Assembly: GCA_002392765.1 (NCBI GenBank)
Contig: DGHT01000011.1
Coordinates: forward strand, 1-50,107
DNA from: Verrucomicrobia bacterium UBA3841
GTDB lineage: Bacteria > Verrucomicrobiota > Kiritimatiellia > RFP12 > UBA1067
Direction of reading: 5' to 3'
Length of the DNA: 50,107 nt
The notes beneath the pieces were generated by a model. The model was given only the letters and a program-made list of their open reading frames with translations. It had not been told where the DNA came from and ran no database searches. Of this stretch, positions 39,138 through 47,548 are shown piece by piece. Each line of letters opens with the position of its first letter. The first letter of the stretch is position 1. A program made the position numbers and the translations under genes.

Positions 39138-41030
39138 ATGGAAGATTTCATAAAGATAGCGGCCGCAACGCCGAAGGTCCGTCCTGCGGCGGTGGAGGCC
39201 AACCTGGAAAGCATGCTGCGTCTGGCCGCGGAGGCTGACGCGGCTAAGGCGGACATCCTCCTTTTCCCGGAGCTTTCGCTGACGGGGTATACGTGCGCGG
39301 ATCTTTTCTACATGCCGGATCTTCTCTCCGCCGCGGAGGACGCGCTTTCGAAATTCGTGAAGGAGACTGCCGCGTTTCCTTTCCTTGCGGTCGCCGGACT
39401 GCCTGTCAGGGCGGACGGGCGCATATACGACTGCGCGGCCGTGTCCGAGGGAGGGAGGATCCTCGGCGTGGTGCCGAAATCGTATCTCCCCTCGTCGCGC
39501 GAATTCTACGAGGCGCGCTGGTTCGCGAGCGCCGCGGAGGCGGTTCGCGATACGGTCGAAATATGCGGGGAGAGCGTCCCGTTCGGAAACGACCTCGTGT
39601 TCGCGAAGGGACGCGCGGCGGCGGGCGTCGAGATATGCGAGGACATGTGGACGGCATGTCCGCCGTCGACGCGTCTGGCATTGAGAGGAGCAAACGTCAT
39701 CCTGAATCCCAGCGCGTCGAACGAGCTTGTCGGAAAGACGGAATACAGGCGTTCGCTCGTCGCGGGGCAGTCCGCCAGATGCATCTGCGCCTACGCGTAT
39801 TCGGGCGCGGGCCCCGGCGAATCGACGACGGACATGGTGTTCGGCGGCCATGCGCTCGTTGCGGAGAACGGAACCGTTCTCGCGGAGGGGGAGAGGTTTT
39901 CGTTCGAGCCGCATCTGACCGTCGCCGACGTGGATGTCGGATTCCTCGAATTCGAGCGCAGCGCCAACTGCGCGTTCAGGAAGGCGGGCGCGCCGGAACG
40001 TCCAGTGCGGCGCATCGCCGCCGGCCCGCAGCGTCCGCGTCCGGACGGAGAACCGACGGAGCGCGTTTTCGATCCGCACCCGTTCGTGCCTTCGTCGCGC
40101 GATAATCTGGACTGCCGCTGCAGTGAAGTGCTGTCCATACAATCCGTCGGGCTCGCGACGCGGCTGTCCGCCATCGGAGCGAAGGATGCTGTCGTCGGAC
40201 TTTCCGGCGGACTCGACTCCGCGCTCGCGCTTCTAGTGTGCGTGGACGCGTTCGACAGGCTCGGACTGCCGCGCAGGGGAATCCGCGCCTACACGCTTCC
40301 CGGATTCGGAACGACGGGAAGAACGCAGGGGAACGCCGGAAAACTCGCCAAGGCCCTTGGCGTTTCCTTCGACACCGTCGACATCTGCGATGTCGTCAGA
40401 CGCCACCTTGCGGATCTCGGACGCGACGAGAGCGTGAAGGACGTCACGTACGAAAACGCACAGGCCCGCGCGCGGACGTATTTCCTGATGGACAAGGCCA
40501 ACGACGTCGGCGGAATCCTCGTGGGCACCGGCGACCTCTCGGAACTCGCCCTCGGATGGTGCACCTACAACGGAGACCACATGTCGATGTACGGCGTCAA
40601 CGCGGGCGTCCCGAAAACGCTGGCGCGGCACATCGTCGGATGGTACGCGTCCGCGAAGACCGGCGGCGTGGCGCGCGAGGCGCTTCTCGACATTCTGGAC
40701 ACTCCCGTCTCGCCCGAACTTCTCCCTGCCTGCGAGGACGGAAGCATCGCGCAGAAGACGGAGGACAAGGTGGGGCCCTACGAGCTGCACGATTTCTTCC
40801 TCTACCACAGGATCCGCCGCGGCGCGGCGCCTTCCAAGATTCTCGCGCTCGCGAAGGGTGCCTTCAAAGGCGCGTACTCCGCGGACGTGATATCGAAATG
40901 GCTCGCCGTTTTCATGCGCCGGTTCAGGACGCAGCAGTTCAAGCGCAACTGCATGCCGGACGGTCCGAAGGTCGGGTCCCTCAACCTTTCGCCGCGAGGC
41001 GACTGGCGCATGCCGAGCGATGCATGTTGA
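39138..41030 (+). CDS. nadE: Glutamine-dependent NAD+ synthetase
   Basis: Amidates deamido-NAD to NAD, using ammonia from an N-terminal nitrilase-type glutaminase. The 630-residue protein has the Glu-Lys-Cys triad Glu45 (FPELSLTGY), Lys114 (VVPKSYLP) and Cys167 (GVEICEDMW). The synthetase domain from about 330 has the PP-loop VGLSGGLDSA and GTGDLSELALGW. The long two-domain form is typical of anaerobic Bacteroidota, Firmicutes and PVC members. AAGGAAGG lies upstream of ATG 39138. The stop overlaps the predicted -35 of the next promoter. Confidence 0.96.
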   Translation: MEDFIKIAAATPKVRPAAVEANLESMLRLAAEADAAKADILLFPELSLTGYTCADLFYMPDLLSAAEDALSKFVKETAAFPFLAVAGLPVRADGRIYDCAAVSEGGRILGVVPKSYLPSSREFYEARWFASAAEAVRDTVEICGESVPFGNDLVFAKGRAAAGVEICEDMWTACPPSTRLALRGANVILNPSASNELVGKTEYRRSLVAGQSARCICAYAYSGAGPGESTTDMVFGGHALVAENGTVLAEGERFSFEPHLTVADVDVGFLEFERSANCAFRKAGAPERPVRRIAAGPQRPRPDGEPTERVFDPHPFVPSSRDNLDCRCSEVLSIQSVGLATRLSAIGAKDAVVGLSGGLDSALALLVCVDAFDRLGLPRRGIRAYTLPGFGTTGRTQGNAGKLAKALGVSFDTVDICDVVRRHLADLGRDESVKDVTYENAQARARTYFLMDKANDVGGILVGTGDLSELALGWCTYNGDHMSMYGVNAGVPKTLARHIVGWYASAKTGGVAREALLDILDTPVSPELLPACEDGSIAQKTEDKVGPYELHDFFLYHRIRRGAAPSKILALAKGAFKGAYSADVISKWLAVFMRRFRTQQFKRNCMPDGPKVGSLNLSPRGDWRMPSDAC

Positions 41031-41054
41031 TTTTTCGGCGTTTTTCGCTATAAT
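41027..41054 (+). promoter_or_regulatory. Promoter of the BatC-like gene, predicted leaderless
   Basis: TTGATT at 41027-41032, a 16-base spacer and TATAAT at 41049-41054. Exactly six bases (ATTGTC) separate the -10 from the ATG at 41061, putting the expected transcription start on the A of the start codon. There is no Shine-Dalgarno sequence. Confidence 0.65.
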
Positions 41055-41060
41055 ATTGTC

Positions 41061-42476
41061 ATGACTGAAATATCGAGATTCGCAATTTTACTGGCGCTTC
41101 CACTGTCGCTTCTGGCGGCGCAGGAGGAGGAGAACACGGATTCGGCGGTCTGGAACCGCGGCGTAGACCAGTACCGCGACGGCGGGACGACGAACGTTCT
41201 CGAAACGCTAAGACCGATCATGCTTTCAAGAACCCACGGCGCGAGAGCGGCGGAGGTGGTCGGTAAGATACATTACGACATGGCTCGCAGGCCCGGCGAG
41301 GCGTCCGCGCTCCACCATCTCGAAGAGGCGGCCGCGGCCGCGCAGATCGCGCTCAAGGCCAATCCGGGAAACCCCAGGCTGCGCGACAATTTCGCGCGCG
41401 CGGCGTCCGATCTTCCGTCGCTGAGGGAGACGGCGAGGATAAACGCGCTCCTCGAGCGGGAGAAGGACAAGGATCCGTTCCAGCTCATTGCGCCGGCGCT
41501 GGAATCAGCGAGGAGGATAGCGAAGGCGTCGCTCGGCTACACGACGAACGCGCCTGCAAGCGCGGTGGCGCTCGCGGACTCGCTCTCGGCGCAGATGTCG
41601 CGGATCGCGGACGTCGCAACCGTGCTTAAAGGGATTTCCGCCTCGGCCCCGGCGCAGGGCGGCGACGCATCGAACGCGGAAAAGCTGACGGAGTTCCTCG
41701 AGAATCTCCGCGTAAGGGCCGGGGAGACGGCGGAGAGTCTCGCAGACCTCTCGGAGGAGGCGCGCTACGGAGCGGCCGAGGTCGAGGATTCGATGACGAG
41801 GATTTTCAAGTCGGCCGTGATGCCGCCCCAGGCGATCCGCATCGACCAGACGTGCCAGTCGAACGCCTGGCTGGACGTTGAAGAGGAGTTTTCAAGGCCT
41901 TGGCAGGGCGAGGCGTGCGATTACACGGCCGCCTTCCGGACGAAGTTCCCGTCGTGGGCGGACGCTTACATGCAGAAGGCCGCGTCGGACACGAACATGC
42001 CGCCTTTCACGGCGGAAGCGAAAGAGGAGATCGTCAAGCTTTCGGGCGAACTCGCCGCCGTGCAGGCGCTTTGCAGGAAGGAAAATCTCCCGCCTAAACA
42101 GGAGGAGGCGCTCGAACTCATACGCAGAATCATCGAGTTGATGCCGGAAGAGAAGAACCGGGGCGGCGGCGGACAGAGCGGACAGAAGCAGAATGAAAAC
42201 GACAATCGGGACAACAGCAAGGACTCCGGCCAGGATGACAATCAGCAGGGCGGACAGGACCGGCGGCAGGATTCCGGCGGCGGGGACGAACAGGAGAAGG
42301 AGCAGGACGGGAAGGACGAGCCGCAGCCGCAGGAAGGCGAGGAAGAGGAGAGCGCGGAAGAGAAGGAGATTTCCGCCGTTCTCAAGCAGGCGCAGGAGCG
42401 CAGCGACGAACACGACGAGCGCAAGAAACTCAAGATAAACAGGGCGATACTCCCGCCAAACGAAAAGGATTGGTAG
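41061..42476 (+). CDS. BatC-like exported helical-repeat protein with Q/D/E-rich tail
   Basis: A 471-residue protein with a signal peptide (FAILLALPLSLLAAQ) and a helical region with TPR-like periodicity (residues about 25-340, e.g. ASALHHLEEAAAAAQIALKA). A strongly hydrophilic Gln/Asp/Glu/Gly-rich stretch (about 375-440) is followed by a conserved-looking terminus NRAILPPNEKDW. The low-complexity acidic region plus final EKDW resembles BatC proteins of the Bacteroides aerotolerance operons, but the bat/moxR genes are not adjacent. The call is therefore tentative. Transcribed from its own promoter; murG follows four bases after the stop. Confidence 0.68.
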   Translation: MTEISRFAILLALPLSLLAAQEEENTDSAVWNRGVDQYRDGGTTNVLETLRPIMLSRTHGARAAEVVGKIHYDMARRPGEASALHHLEEAAAAAQIALKANPGNPRLRDNFARAASDLPSLRETARINALLEREKDKDPFQLIAPALESARRIAKASLGYTTNAPASAVALADSLSAQMSRIADVATVLKGISASAPAQGGDASNAEKLTEFLENLRVRAGETAESLADLSEEARYGAAEVEDSMTRIFKSAVMPPQAIRIDQTCQSNAWLDVEEEFSRPWQGEACDYTAAFRTKFPSWADAYMQKAASDTNMPPFTAEAKEEIVKLSGELAAVQALCRKENLPPKQEEALELIRRIIELMPEEKNRGGGGQSGQKQNENDNRDNSKDSGQDDNQQGGQDRRQDSGGGDEQEKEQDGKDEPQPQEGEEEESAEEKEISAVLKQAQERSDEHDERKKLKINRAILPPNEKDW

Positions 42477-42480
42477 CGAC

Positions 42481-43554
42481 ATGAAAATTGTTGTAGCATG
42501 CGGAGGGACCGGAGGGCACGCCTTCCCGGGGCTTGCCGTGGCGGAGGTTCTCCGGTCGCGCGGACACGAAGTGACGGTCTGGGATTCCGGAAGGGATGTC
42601 GAGTCGAGCGTGATGCGCAGCTGGAACGGAAGCGTGTTTTCGACCGGAGCGCGGCAGCTCAGGCCGAAAAACTTTTTTGCGATACTGAGGTCGATTTTCG
42701 CCTGCCGCAGGGAAATGCGCAGATACCGTCCCGACGTGCTGCTGGCGATGGGCAGCTATTCCTCGCTTCCGCCCGTCATGGCGGCGGGTGGATGCTCGGT
42801 TCCGGTAGTCCTGCACGAGGCGAACACCGTACCGGGAAGGGCGGTGGAGTTCCTTGCCAAGTTCGCGAGCGCCGTGGCCATCAGTTTCGACGGGACGGAA
42901 AAATACCTCAAGAACAAAAACGTCGTCAGGACCGGCCTGCCGGTCCGTCCCGGAATCGCTTCGGGGCGCAGGTTCGATTTCATTCCGAAGGACGCGTTCG
43001 TCGTATTCGTGACGGGCGGCAGCCAGGGGGCGCACGCGGTGAACATCCTTGCGTCGGACGCGCTTGTCGCTCTTGCAAGATCGCTGAAGGAGCGCGAAAG
43101 CGCGAGACCCCTCTACGTAATCCACCAGACCGGCGCAAAGGACGAAAGCGCGGTGTTGTCGGCATACGCGCGCAACGCGATCCCCGCCAGAGTCGTCGCT
43201 TTCGAAAACGAGATGGCGAACGCGTTCGCGTCGGCCGACATAGTCATAGCGCGCGCCGGAGCGTCCACATGCTTCGAGCTCGCCTCGTGCGGAAAGCCGG
43301 CCCTGCTGATTCCGCTGCCGTCGGCCATGCGCAACCACCAGCATTACAACGCGGAGGCGTTCGCGGCGACGGGCGCGGCGGACGAGGGTATACAGGACGA
43401 TTTGACGCCGCACCAGCTGGCCAGGTACCTCGAAGCCAAATACGACCGCCCGGACAGCCTCGGGAGGATGTCCGCGAAGATGCTTTCGCTTGCGACGCCG
43501 GACGCCGCGGTGCGCGTCGCCGAACTTGTCGAAAACTGCGCCAGAAAGGAGTGA
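42481..43554 (+). CDS. murG: UDP-GlcNAc transferase MurG
   Basis: Adds GlcNAc to lipid I to make lipid II of peptidoglycan. The 357-residue GT-B enzyme has the N-terminal GGTGGH (8-13), GSYSSLPPVMAA, LHEANTVPGRA, the linker GGSQGAHAVN, and the UDP-GlcNAc site RAGASTCFELASCGKPALLIPLP followed by HQHYNAEAF. Overall length is standard. Its presence indicates a peptidoglycan cell wall. It is not in the usual mur/fts cluster but between a BatC-like gene and a sugar permease. Confidence 0.94.
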   Translation: MKIVVACGGTGGHAFPGLAVAEVLRSRGHEVTVWDSGRDVESSVMRSWNGSVFSTGARQLRPKNFFAILRSIFACRREMRRYRPDVLLAMGSYSSLPPVMAAGGCSVPVVLHEANTVPGRAVEFLAKFASAVAISFDGTEKYLKNKNVVRTGLPVRPGIASGRRFDFIPKDAFVVFVTGGSQGAHAVNILASDALVALARSLKERESARPLYVIHQTGAKDESAVLSAYARNAIPARVVAFENEMANAFASADIVIARAGASTCFELASCGKPALLIPLPSAMRNHQHYNAEAFAATGAADEGIQDDLTPHQLARYLEAKYDRPDSLGRMSAKMLSLATPDAAVRVAELVENCARKE

Positions 43555-43560
43555 GGGAAA

Positions 43561-44946
43561 ATGGACGAAACAGATAACAGGCTCGTGGCCAAAGGCGCCG
43601 TGGGCATTTTTGCGATGCTCGTCAGCTGCTTCGCGCTCTGGGGGCTTCTGAACAACATGACGGACAACCTCGTGCCGTCGTTCCAGAAGATTTTCATGAC
43701 GAGCCAGTCGACGGCGGGATACGTGCAGATTTCGTTCTACGGCGCGTACTCCGTCATCGCCCTCCTGGCGTCCTTCCTCATCCAGAGGGCGGGCTACCGC
43801 GTCGGAGTCCTCGCGGGACTCGGCGTATACGTCGTCGGAGCGCTCTTGTACGTGCCGGCGTGCATCATGCAGAGCTTCTGGACGTACATAGTCGGCATAT
43901 TCATCGTGGCGGGCGGATGCGCGGTTCTGGAAACGACGTGCAACCCCTACGTTCTCGCGCTCGGAGACGAGTCGACCGCCGTCAGGCGGCTCAACTTCGC
44001 GCAGATGTTCAATCCGCTCGGTTCGTTCGCAGGCATCATCCTCGCGCAGCAGCTTATCCTCTCGCACCTCAATCCGGCGACGGCGGAGCAGCGTTTGGCC
44101 ATGCCGCCGGAAGAGCTCGCGAACGTCGTACACGGCGAACTCTTCTGGGTGTGCGTCCCGTATGTCGGACTTTGCGCGATAGCGGCGGCGATATGGCTTT
44201 TCTTCTTCATGTCCAAACCGACGGCCGTGGACCGGCCCGAGGCCGACCCTACGCCGGTCGGGGAAGTCATCGGCATCCTCTTCCGTTCGCCCCGCTGGTA
44301 TTGCGGCGTGGTGGCGCAGGTCTTCTACGTGGGCGTTCAGATAGCGGCGTGGACGTGGATGAACGTCTACTGCCAGAAGGAACTCGGAGTCTCGGCGGAG
44401 AAGGGGGCGTCGTACTACCTTGTAGCGCTCTGCCTTTTCATCGCGTGCCGCTGGATATGCACGTTCCTGATGAAGTGGTTCAATCCCGCGAAAATGATGG
44501 CGGTGTTCGCGGTGTGCGCGATTCTGTCGGGACTCGGCGTCATGTATCTGAAAAGCGACGTCCTTTTCACCGTCGGCTCCATGCCGTTCTCGGCGAACGT
44601 CCTGTGTCTCTGCTCGATGTCCGGGTTCATGTCGTTGATGTTCCCGACCATCTACGGAATCGGGCTCGGAGGAATCGATCCGCGCGCGCACAAGCTCGGA
44701 GCGGCCGGCCTTATAATGGCAATTGTCGGCGGCGCGCTTCTCACGCCGTGGATGGCGTCGATAATCGACAATCCCGGCTTCTGGGCGAAGCTCGTTCCGA
44801 TGTTCGACGCGACGGTCCATCCCGATCTCCACGCGTCGTCCGTGTCGCTGCGCGCATCGTTCATAGTTCCCGTGATCTGCTTCGCGGTCGTGGGCTTGTA
44901 CGCGTTCGTTTTCCGCAATTCGACATCCAGCGAGAAAGTTGACTGA
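43561..44946 (+). CDS. FucP-type MFS sugar permease
   Basis: A 461-residue major facilitator protein with 12 predicted helices. It resembles L-fucose/H+ symporters: SCFALWGLLNNMTDNLVPSFQKIF in helix 1, and the motif CAVLETTCNPYVLALGDES followed by RLNFAQMFNPLGSFAGI. Fucose, glucose/galactose or a related sugar is likely, but the substrate cannot be fixed. AGTGAGG lies before the ATG. It follows murG by six bases and its last codons overlap the next gene's TTG. Confidence 0.88.
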   Translation: MDETDNRLVAKGAVGIFAMLVSCFALWGLLNNMTDNLVPSFQKIFMTSQSTAGYVQISFYGAYSVIALLASFLIQRAGYRVGVLAGLGVYVVGALLYVPACIMQSFWTYIVGIFIVAGGCAVLETTCNPYVLALGDESTAVRRLNFAQMFNPLGSFAGIILAQQLILSHLNPATAEQRLAMPPEELANVVHGELFWVCVPYVGLCAIAAAIWLFFFMSKPTAVDRPEADPTPVGEVIGILFRSPRWYCGVVAQVFYVGVQIAAWTWMNVYCQKELGVSAEKGASYYLVALCLFIACRWICTFLMKWFNPAKMMAVFAVCAILSGLGVMYLKSDVLFTVGSMPFSANVLCLCSMSGFMSLMFPTIYGIGLGGIDPRAHKLGAAGLIMAIVGGALLTPWMASIIDNPGFWAKLVPMFDATVHPDLHASSVSLRASFIVPVICFAVVGLYAFVFRNSTSSEKVD

Positions 44947-45868
44947 CGACAACCATCTGTCCGTTCTCGCTCCCTTGAGGGGGGTGACGATCCGCTGTTT
45001 CCGCAGAGCGTACGCGGCGGAAATCGCAGAGGCCGGTTTCGACGAGGCCGTCACCCCGTTCATATCCGCCATGCCGGGCGTCGATCCGCTGAAGGACAGG
45101 GAACTGAGAGGGGAAAAACCGGAACAGTCCTGCTGCGGGAAAAATATCCGTCTCGTTCCGCAGTTCATCGGCAAGGATCCCGCAGTGCTGGCGCAGTGTC
45201 TCGCGGCGGTGCGCGGCGCGGGGTGGGGGTTTGCGGACTTGAACTGCGGCTGCCCGTTCCCGATGGTGCGCAACAAGGGAAGGGGGTCGGGGCTTCTCAA
45301 GAATCCGAAGACTCTCGAGGCGATGCTGAAGGCGGGATGCGAAACGATGGGGGAAGGCCGTTTTTCCGTAAAGACGCGTCTGGGCGTCGATTCCCCCGGC
45401 GAACTGCACGCCCTTATGGACATATTCAACGCATTTCCGCTGCGGTATCTTGCCGTCCACGCGCGTACGGCGAGGCAGATGTACGGCGGCGAATGCGATC
45501 TGGACGCCTTCCGCAGGGTTCTCGAAGCCGCCAAAATGCCGGTGATATACAACGGCGACGCCCAACTCTTCAACCTTTCAGCCGGCGAAGCCCAACCTTT
45601 CAACTTTTCAACCTTTCAACCTTTCAACCTCCATGGAACAATGTACGGCAGGTCTTTCATACGTTTTCTCGGGGCGAAGAAGGATTCTGCGGAAAGCCTG
45701 AAAAGATACATAGACATGTCCCTCGAGGAACTGGGCCATCCCTCGCATGTCGTCGGACGCATAAAGGAGCTTGTCGCCTACTGGAGGGAACTCCCGGTCT
45801 GGCGCAACCGCTGGCCCGCAGTGAAGATATCGCGCAGCCTGGACGAACTCCGTTGCGCGGTCGGCTGA
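44939..45868 (+). CDS. Dus-family tRNA-dihydrouridine synthase interrupted by octamer repeats
   Basis: A 309-residue Dus paralogue. It keeps the N-terminal VLAPLRGVTIRCFRRAY, the catalytic-cysteine region DLNCGCPFPMVRNKGRGSG, SVKTRLG and HARTARQMYGGECD. After VIYNGD, where Dus enzymes normally have a helix and a strand leading to the GVMIGR FMN-phosphate motif, residues about 208-230 are encoded by 8-base repeats (FNFSTFQPFNL). The frame resumes at MYGRSF. The repeat seems to replace native sequence rather than only add to it, so activity is doubtful although the frame is open. The start is TTG 44939, overlapping the permease stop; the ribosome site is weak. Confidence 0.82.
   Translation: MTDDNHLSVLAPLRGVTIRCFRRAYAAEIAEAGFDEAVTPFISAMPGVDPLKDRELRGEKPEQSCCGKNIRLVPQFIGKDPAVLAQCLAAVRGAGWGFADLNCGCPFPMVRNKGRGSGLLKNPKTLEAMLKAGCETMGEGRFSVKTRLGVDSPGELHALMDIFNAFPLRYLAVHARTARQMYGGECDLDAFRRVLEAAKMPVIYNGDAQLFNLSAGEAQPFNFSTFQPFNLHGTMYGRSFIRFLGAKKDSAESLKRYIDMSLEELGHPSHVVGRIKELVAYWRELPVWRNRWPAVKISRSLDELRCAVG
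45561..45628. repeat. In-frame TTTCAAC octamer tract in the second dus gene
   Basis: Units of YTTTCAAC at 45597, 45605, 45613 and 45621, with earlier degenerate units from 45561 split by a 12-base GC-rich segment (45581-45592). Same octamer family as upstream of etfA (48375-48438) and of the acyl-CoA dehydrogenase gene (49477-49508). Confidence 0.88.
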
Positions 45869-45890
45869 ACGGCTGGGAGAGAGACTGCGG

Positions 45891-46496
45891 ATGAGCGGCA
45901 GGAACAAGACGGTCCCCGAAACCTCCACGACGCTTTTGCGGAATCTCGCGCGCGATTCCCGCCACGCCAGATGGGGCGAGTTCGTGGCGCGCTACCGTCC
46001 CATGATGGAGGCGTACATGCGCGAGCGTTTCCCGGCGGTCGACGCGGACGAGGCCATCCAGCAGACGTTCGTGACCTTGATAAAGATGCTGCCCGTCTAC
46101 CACTACTCTCCGGAAGAGACGGGGCATTTCAGGAATTATCTCACCGGGATTCTCCGGCACAAGTCGCTGAGATTGATCAAACAGGCTGAAAACGACGCCG
46201 GGCGCCTGAAAAGGTTCGCGTCTGGACTGCATGGAGAATCCGACCCCGCCGCCGACAGCGAATCGGAGTGGCGCAAATCGCTGATGGAAACGGCGCTTCG
46301 GCAGATACTTTCCGATACTTCCGTTTCGCAGCGCACGCGCATAGTGTTCGCCCGTGTCGCGGTAAACGGCGAAGATCCGGCCGAGGTCGCGTCGTCGCTC
46401 GGGATCGGTCGCAATGCGGTCGACCAGATCAAATTCCGCATGATGGAGCGGCTCAAAGAGTATGTAGCCGCGCTGGAGAAGGCGGATGGCTGCTGA
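45891..46496 (+). CDS. ECF-like sigma-70 family RNA polymerase sigma factor
   Basis: A 201-residue alternative sigma factor. Region 2 spans about 18-90 (RWGEFVARYRPMMEAYMRERF, ADEAIQQTFVTLIKML, FRNYLTGILRHKSL). Region 4 spans about 135-195 (RTRIVFARVAVNGEDPAEVASSLG with helix-turn-helix). Region 3 is absent, as in ECF sigmas. The gene overlaps the following kinase gene by 11 bases, so the two are translated together; sigma/kinase pairs of this layout occur in PVC bacteria and suggest phospho-control of the sigma factor (inference). Target promoters unknown. Confidence 0.88.
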   Translation: MSGRNKTVPETSTTLLRNLARDSRHARWGEFVARYRPMMEAYMRERFPAVDADEAIQQTFVTLIKMLPVYHYSPEETGHFRNYLTGILRHKSLRLIKQAENDAGRLKRFASGLHGESDPAADSESEWRKSLMETALRQILSDTSVSQRTRIVFARVAVNGEDPAEVASSLGIGRNAVDQIKFRMMERLKEYVAALEKADGC

Positions 46497-47478
46497 GAAT
46501 ACAGATTTCGATGTGGAAGGATTCCTTTCAGAGCGCGGCCCGGTGGATCTGCCGGCGTCTTTCGCGGCGGGGGATTCGTTCGGAGACTGGCGTCTGACAG
46601 CCTTCCTCGGACGCGGCGGAGGCGGCGAGGTCTACAGGGCGGTGCACTCGGCGCTGGGTACGGCCGCCGCGCTCAAAACGTGCGTCGAAGGCAGGGGCGG
46701 CGGAGCTGAATCCTTCAATAACGCCTGCGCGCGCCTGCGCAGGGAGGCGGCGTTTCTGGCCGCAAACGCGCATCCTGCGTTCCCTCGTTTCCTCGGCTTC
46801 GGCGAGCGGAACGGAATCCCGTGGTATGCGATGGAGCTGCTGGAGCCGCGGGAACTGCCCGGAAAGGATGCGGACGCGGCGCGGTTTCTGCTGTCCGTCG
46901 CCGAAGGCGTCGCGCATCTGCATTCGCTTGGATACATCCATCGAGACATCAAACCCTCGAACATACTTTGGCGCGCAGACCGGCCCGTCATCGCCGATTT
47001 CGGGCTCGCCAAGGACGTGTCGCTCGAGCCCGGACATGCCGGCGAATCGCTTTCTGTCGTCGGCGGGACCGCGGTTTGCGTTGGGACGCCCGGTTTCGCC
47101 GCGCCGGAACAGATCGCGGGCGGCGAGGCGACGCCCGCGTCGGACGTCTACGCCCTGGGGGTGCTGGCGAACGAATGCTTCGGCGGACGCCCTCGCGGCT
47201 GCTGGGCGCGCATCGTCCGCCGCTCTACGGGTTCGATTCCCGGCTACCGCTACCGCGACGCCGCGGCGTTCATGCGCGCCGTCCGTTTCCGGCATTTGGC
47301 GCGGTACTTTCTCGCGGGAGCCGCAGCGGCCGCTCTGGCCGCGCTTTGCGTCTGGGCCGCTCTGTCGAACGCGAGATCGGCCCGAGAGGAACAATCCGCG
47401 AAAGAGCGCCTCCTTCGCGAGCGCCTCGAAAAAGAGCATGAGGAGATTCAGGAGATGCTCCGGCTCGACGTCTACTGA
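46486..47478 (+). CDS. Hanks-type Ser/Thr protein kinase with C-terminal membrane helix
   Basis: A 330-residue kinase. The glycine loop is LGRGGGGEVYRA (about 44-55), the ATP lysine Lys64 (AALKT), the catalytic loop HRDIKPSN with His152, Asp154 and Lys156, DFG at 171-173, GTPGFAAPEQ, and DVYALGVLANE. The distal C-lobe is shortened. A membrane helix (about 272-295) is followed by a charged coiled-coil-like tail (REEQSAKERLLRERLEKEHE). The kinase domain lies on one side and only about 35 residues on the other, so no large sensor domain is present. Probably regulates the overlapping sigma factor. Confidence 0.9.
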   Translation: MAAENTDFDVEGFLSERGPVDLPASFAAGDSFGDWRLTAFLGRGGGGEVYRAVHSALGTAAALKTCVEGRGGGAESFNNACARLRREAAFLAANAHPAFPRFLGFGERNGIPWYAMELLEPRELPGKDADAARFLLSVAEGVAHLHSLGYIHRDIKPSNILWRADRPVIADFGLAKDVSLEPGHAGESLSVVGGTAVCVGTPGFAAPEQIAGGEATPASDVYALGVLANECFGGRPRGCWARIVRRSTGSIPGYRYRDAAAFMRAVRFRHLARYFLAGAAAAALAALCVWAALSNARSAREEQSAKERLLRERLEKEHEEIQEMLRLDVY

Positions 47479-47513
47479 TGATCGCCCGAACCTTGGAGGC
47501 CGTGCGCTGGAAA

Positions 47514-47542
47514 TTGCATTATTTCGCCGATTTTGATATAAT
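47514..47542 (+). promoter_or_regulatory. Promoter of the etf operon, predicted leaderless
   Basis: TTGCAT at 47514-47519, a 17-base spacer and TATAAT at 47537-47542 in TGATATAAT after a short T-run. Six bases (ACTGCC) lie before the etfB ATG at 47549, so the transcript is expected to begin at the start codon. The rest of the 70-base gap 47479-47548 holds nothing recognisable. Confidence 0.68.
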
Positions 47543-47548
47543 ACTGCC

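Noticed and set aside
42430..45603. A 1057-residue minus-strand open frame
   Set aside because: It runs antisense to murG, the FucP-like permease and dus, all with clear motifs. Its product is Arg/His-rich with no recognisable domain, as expected from the shadow of GC-rich genes.
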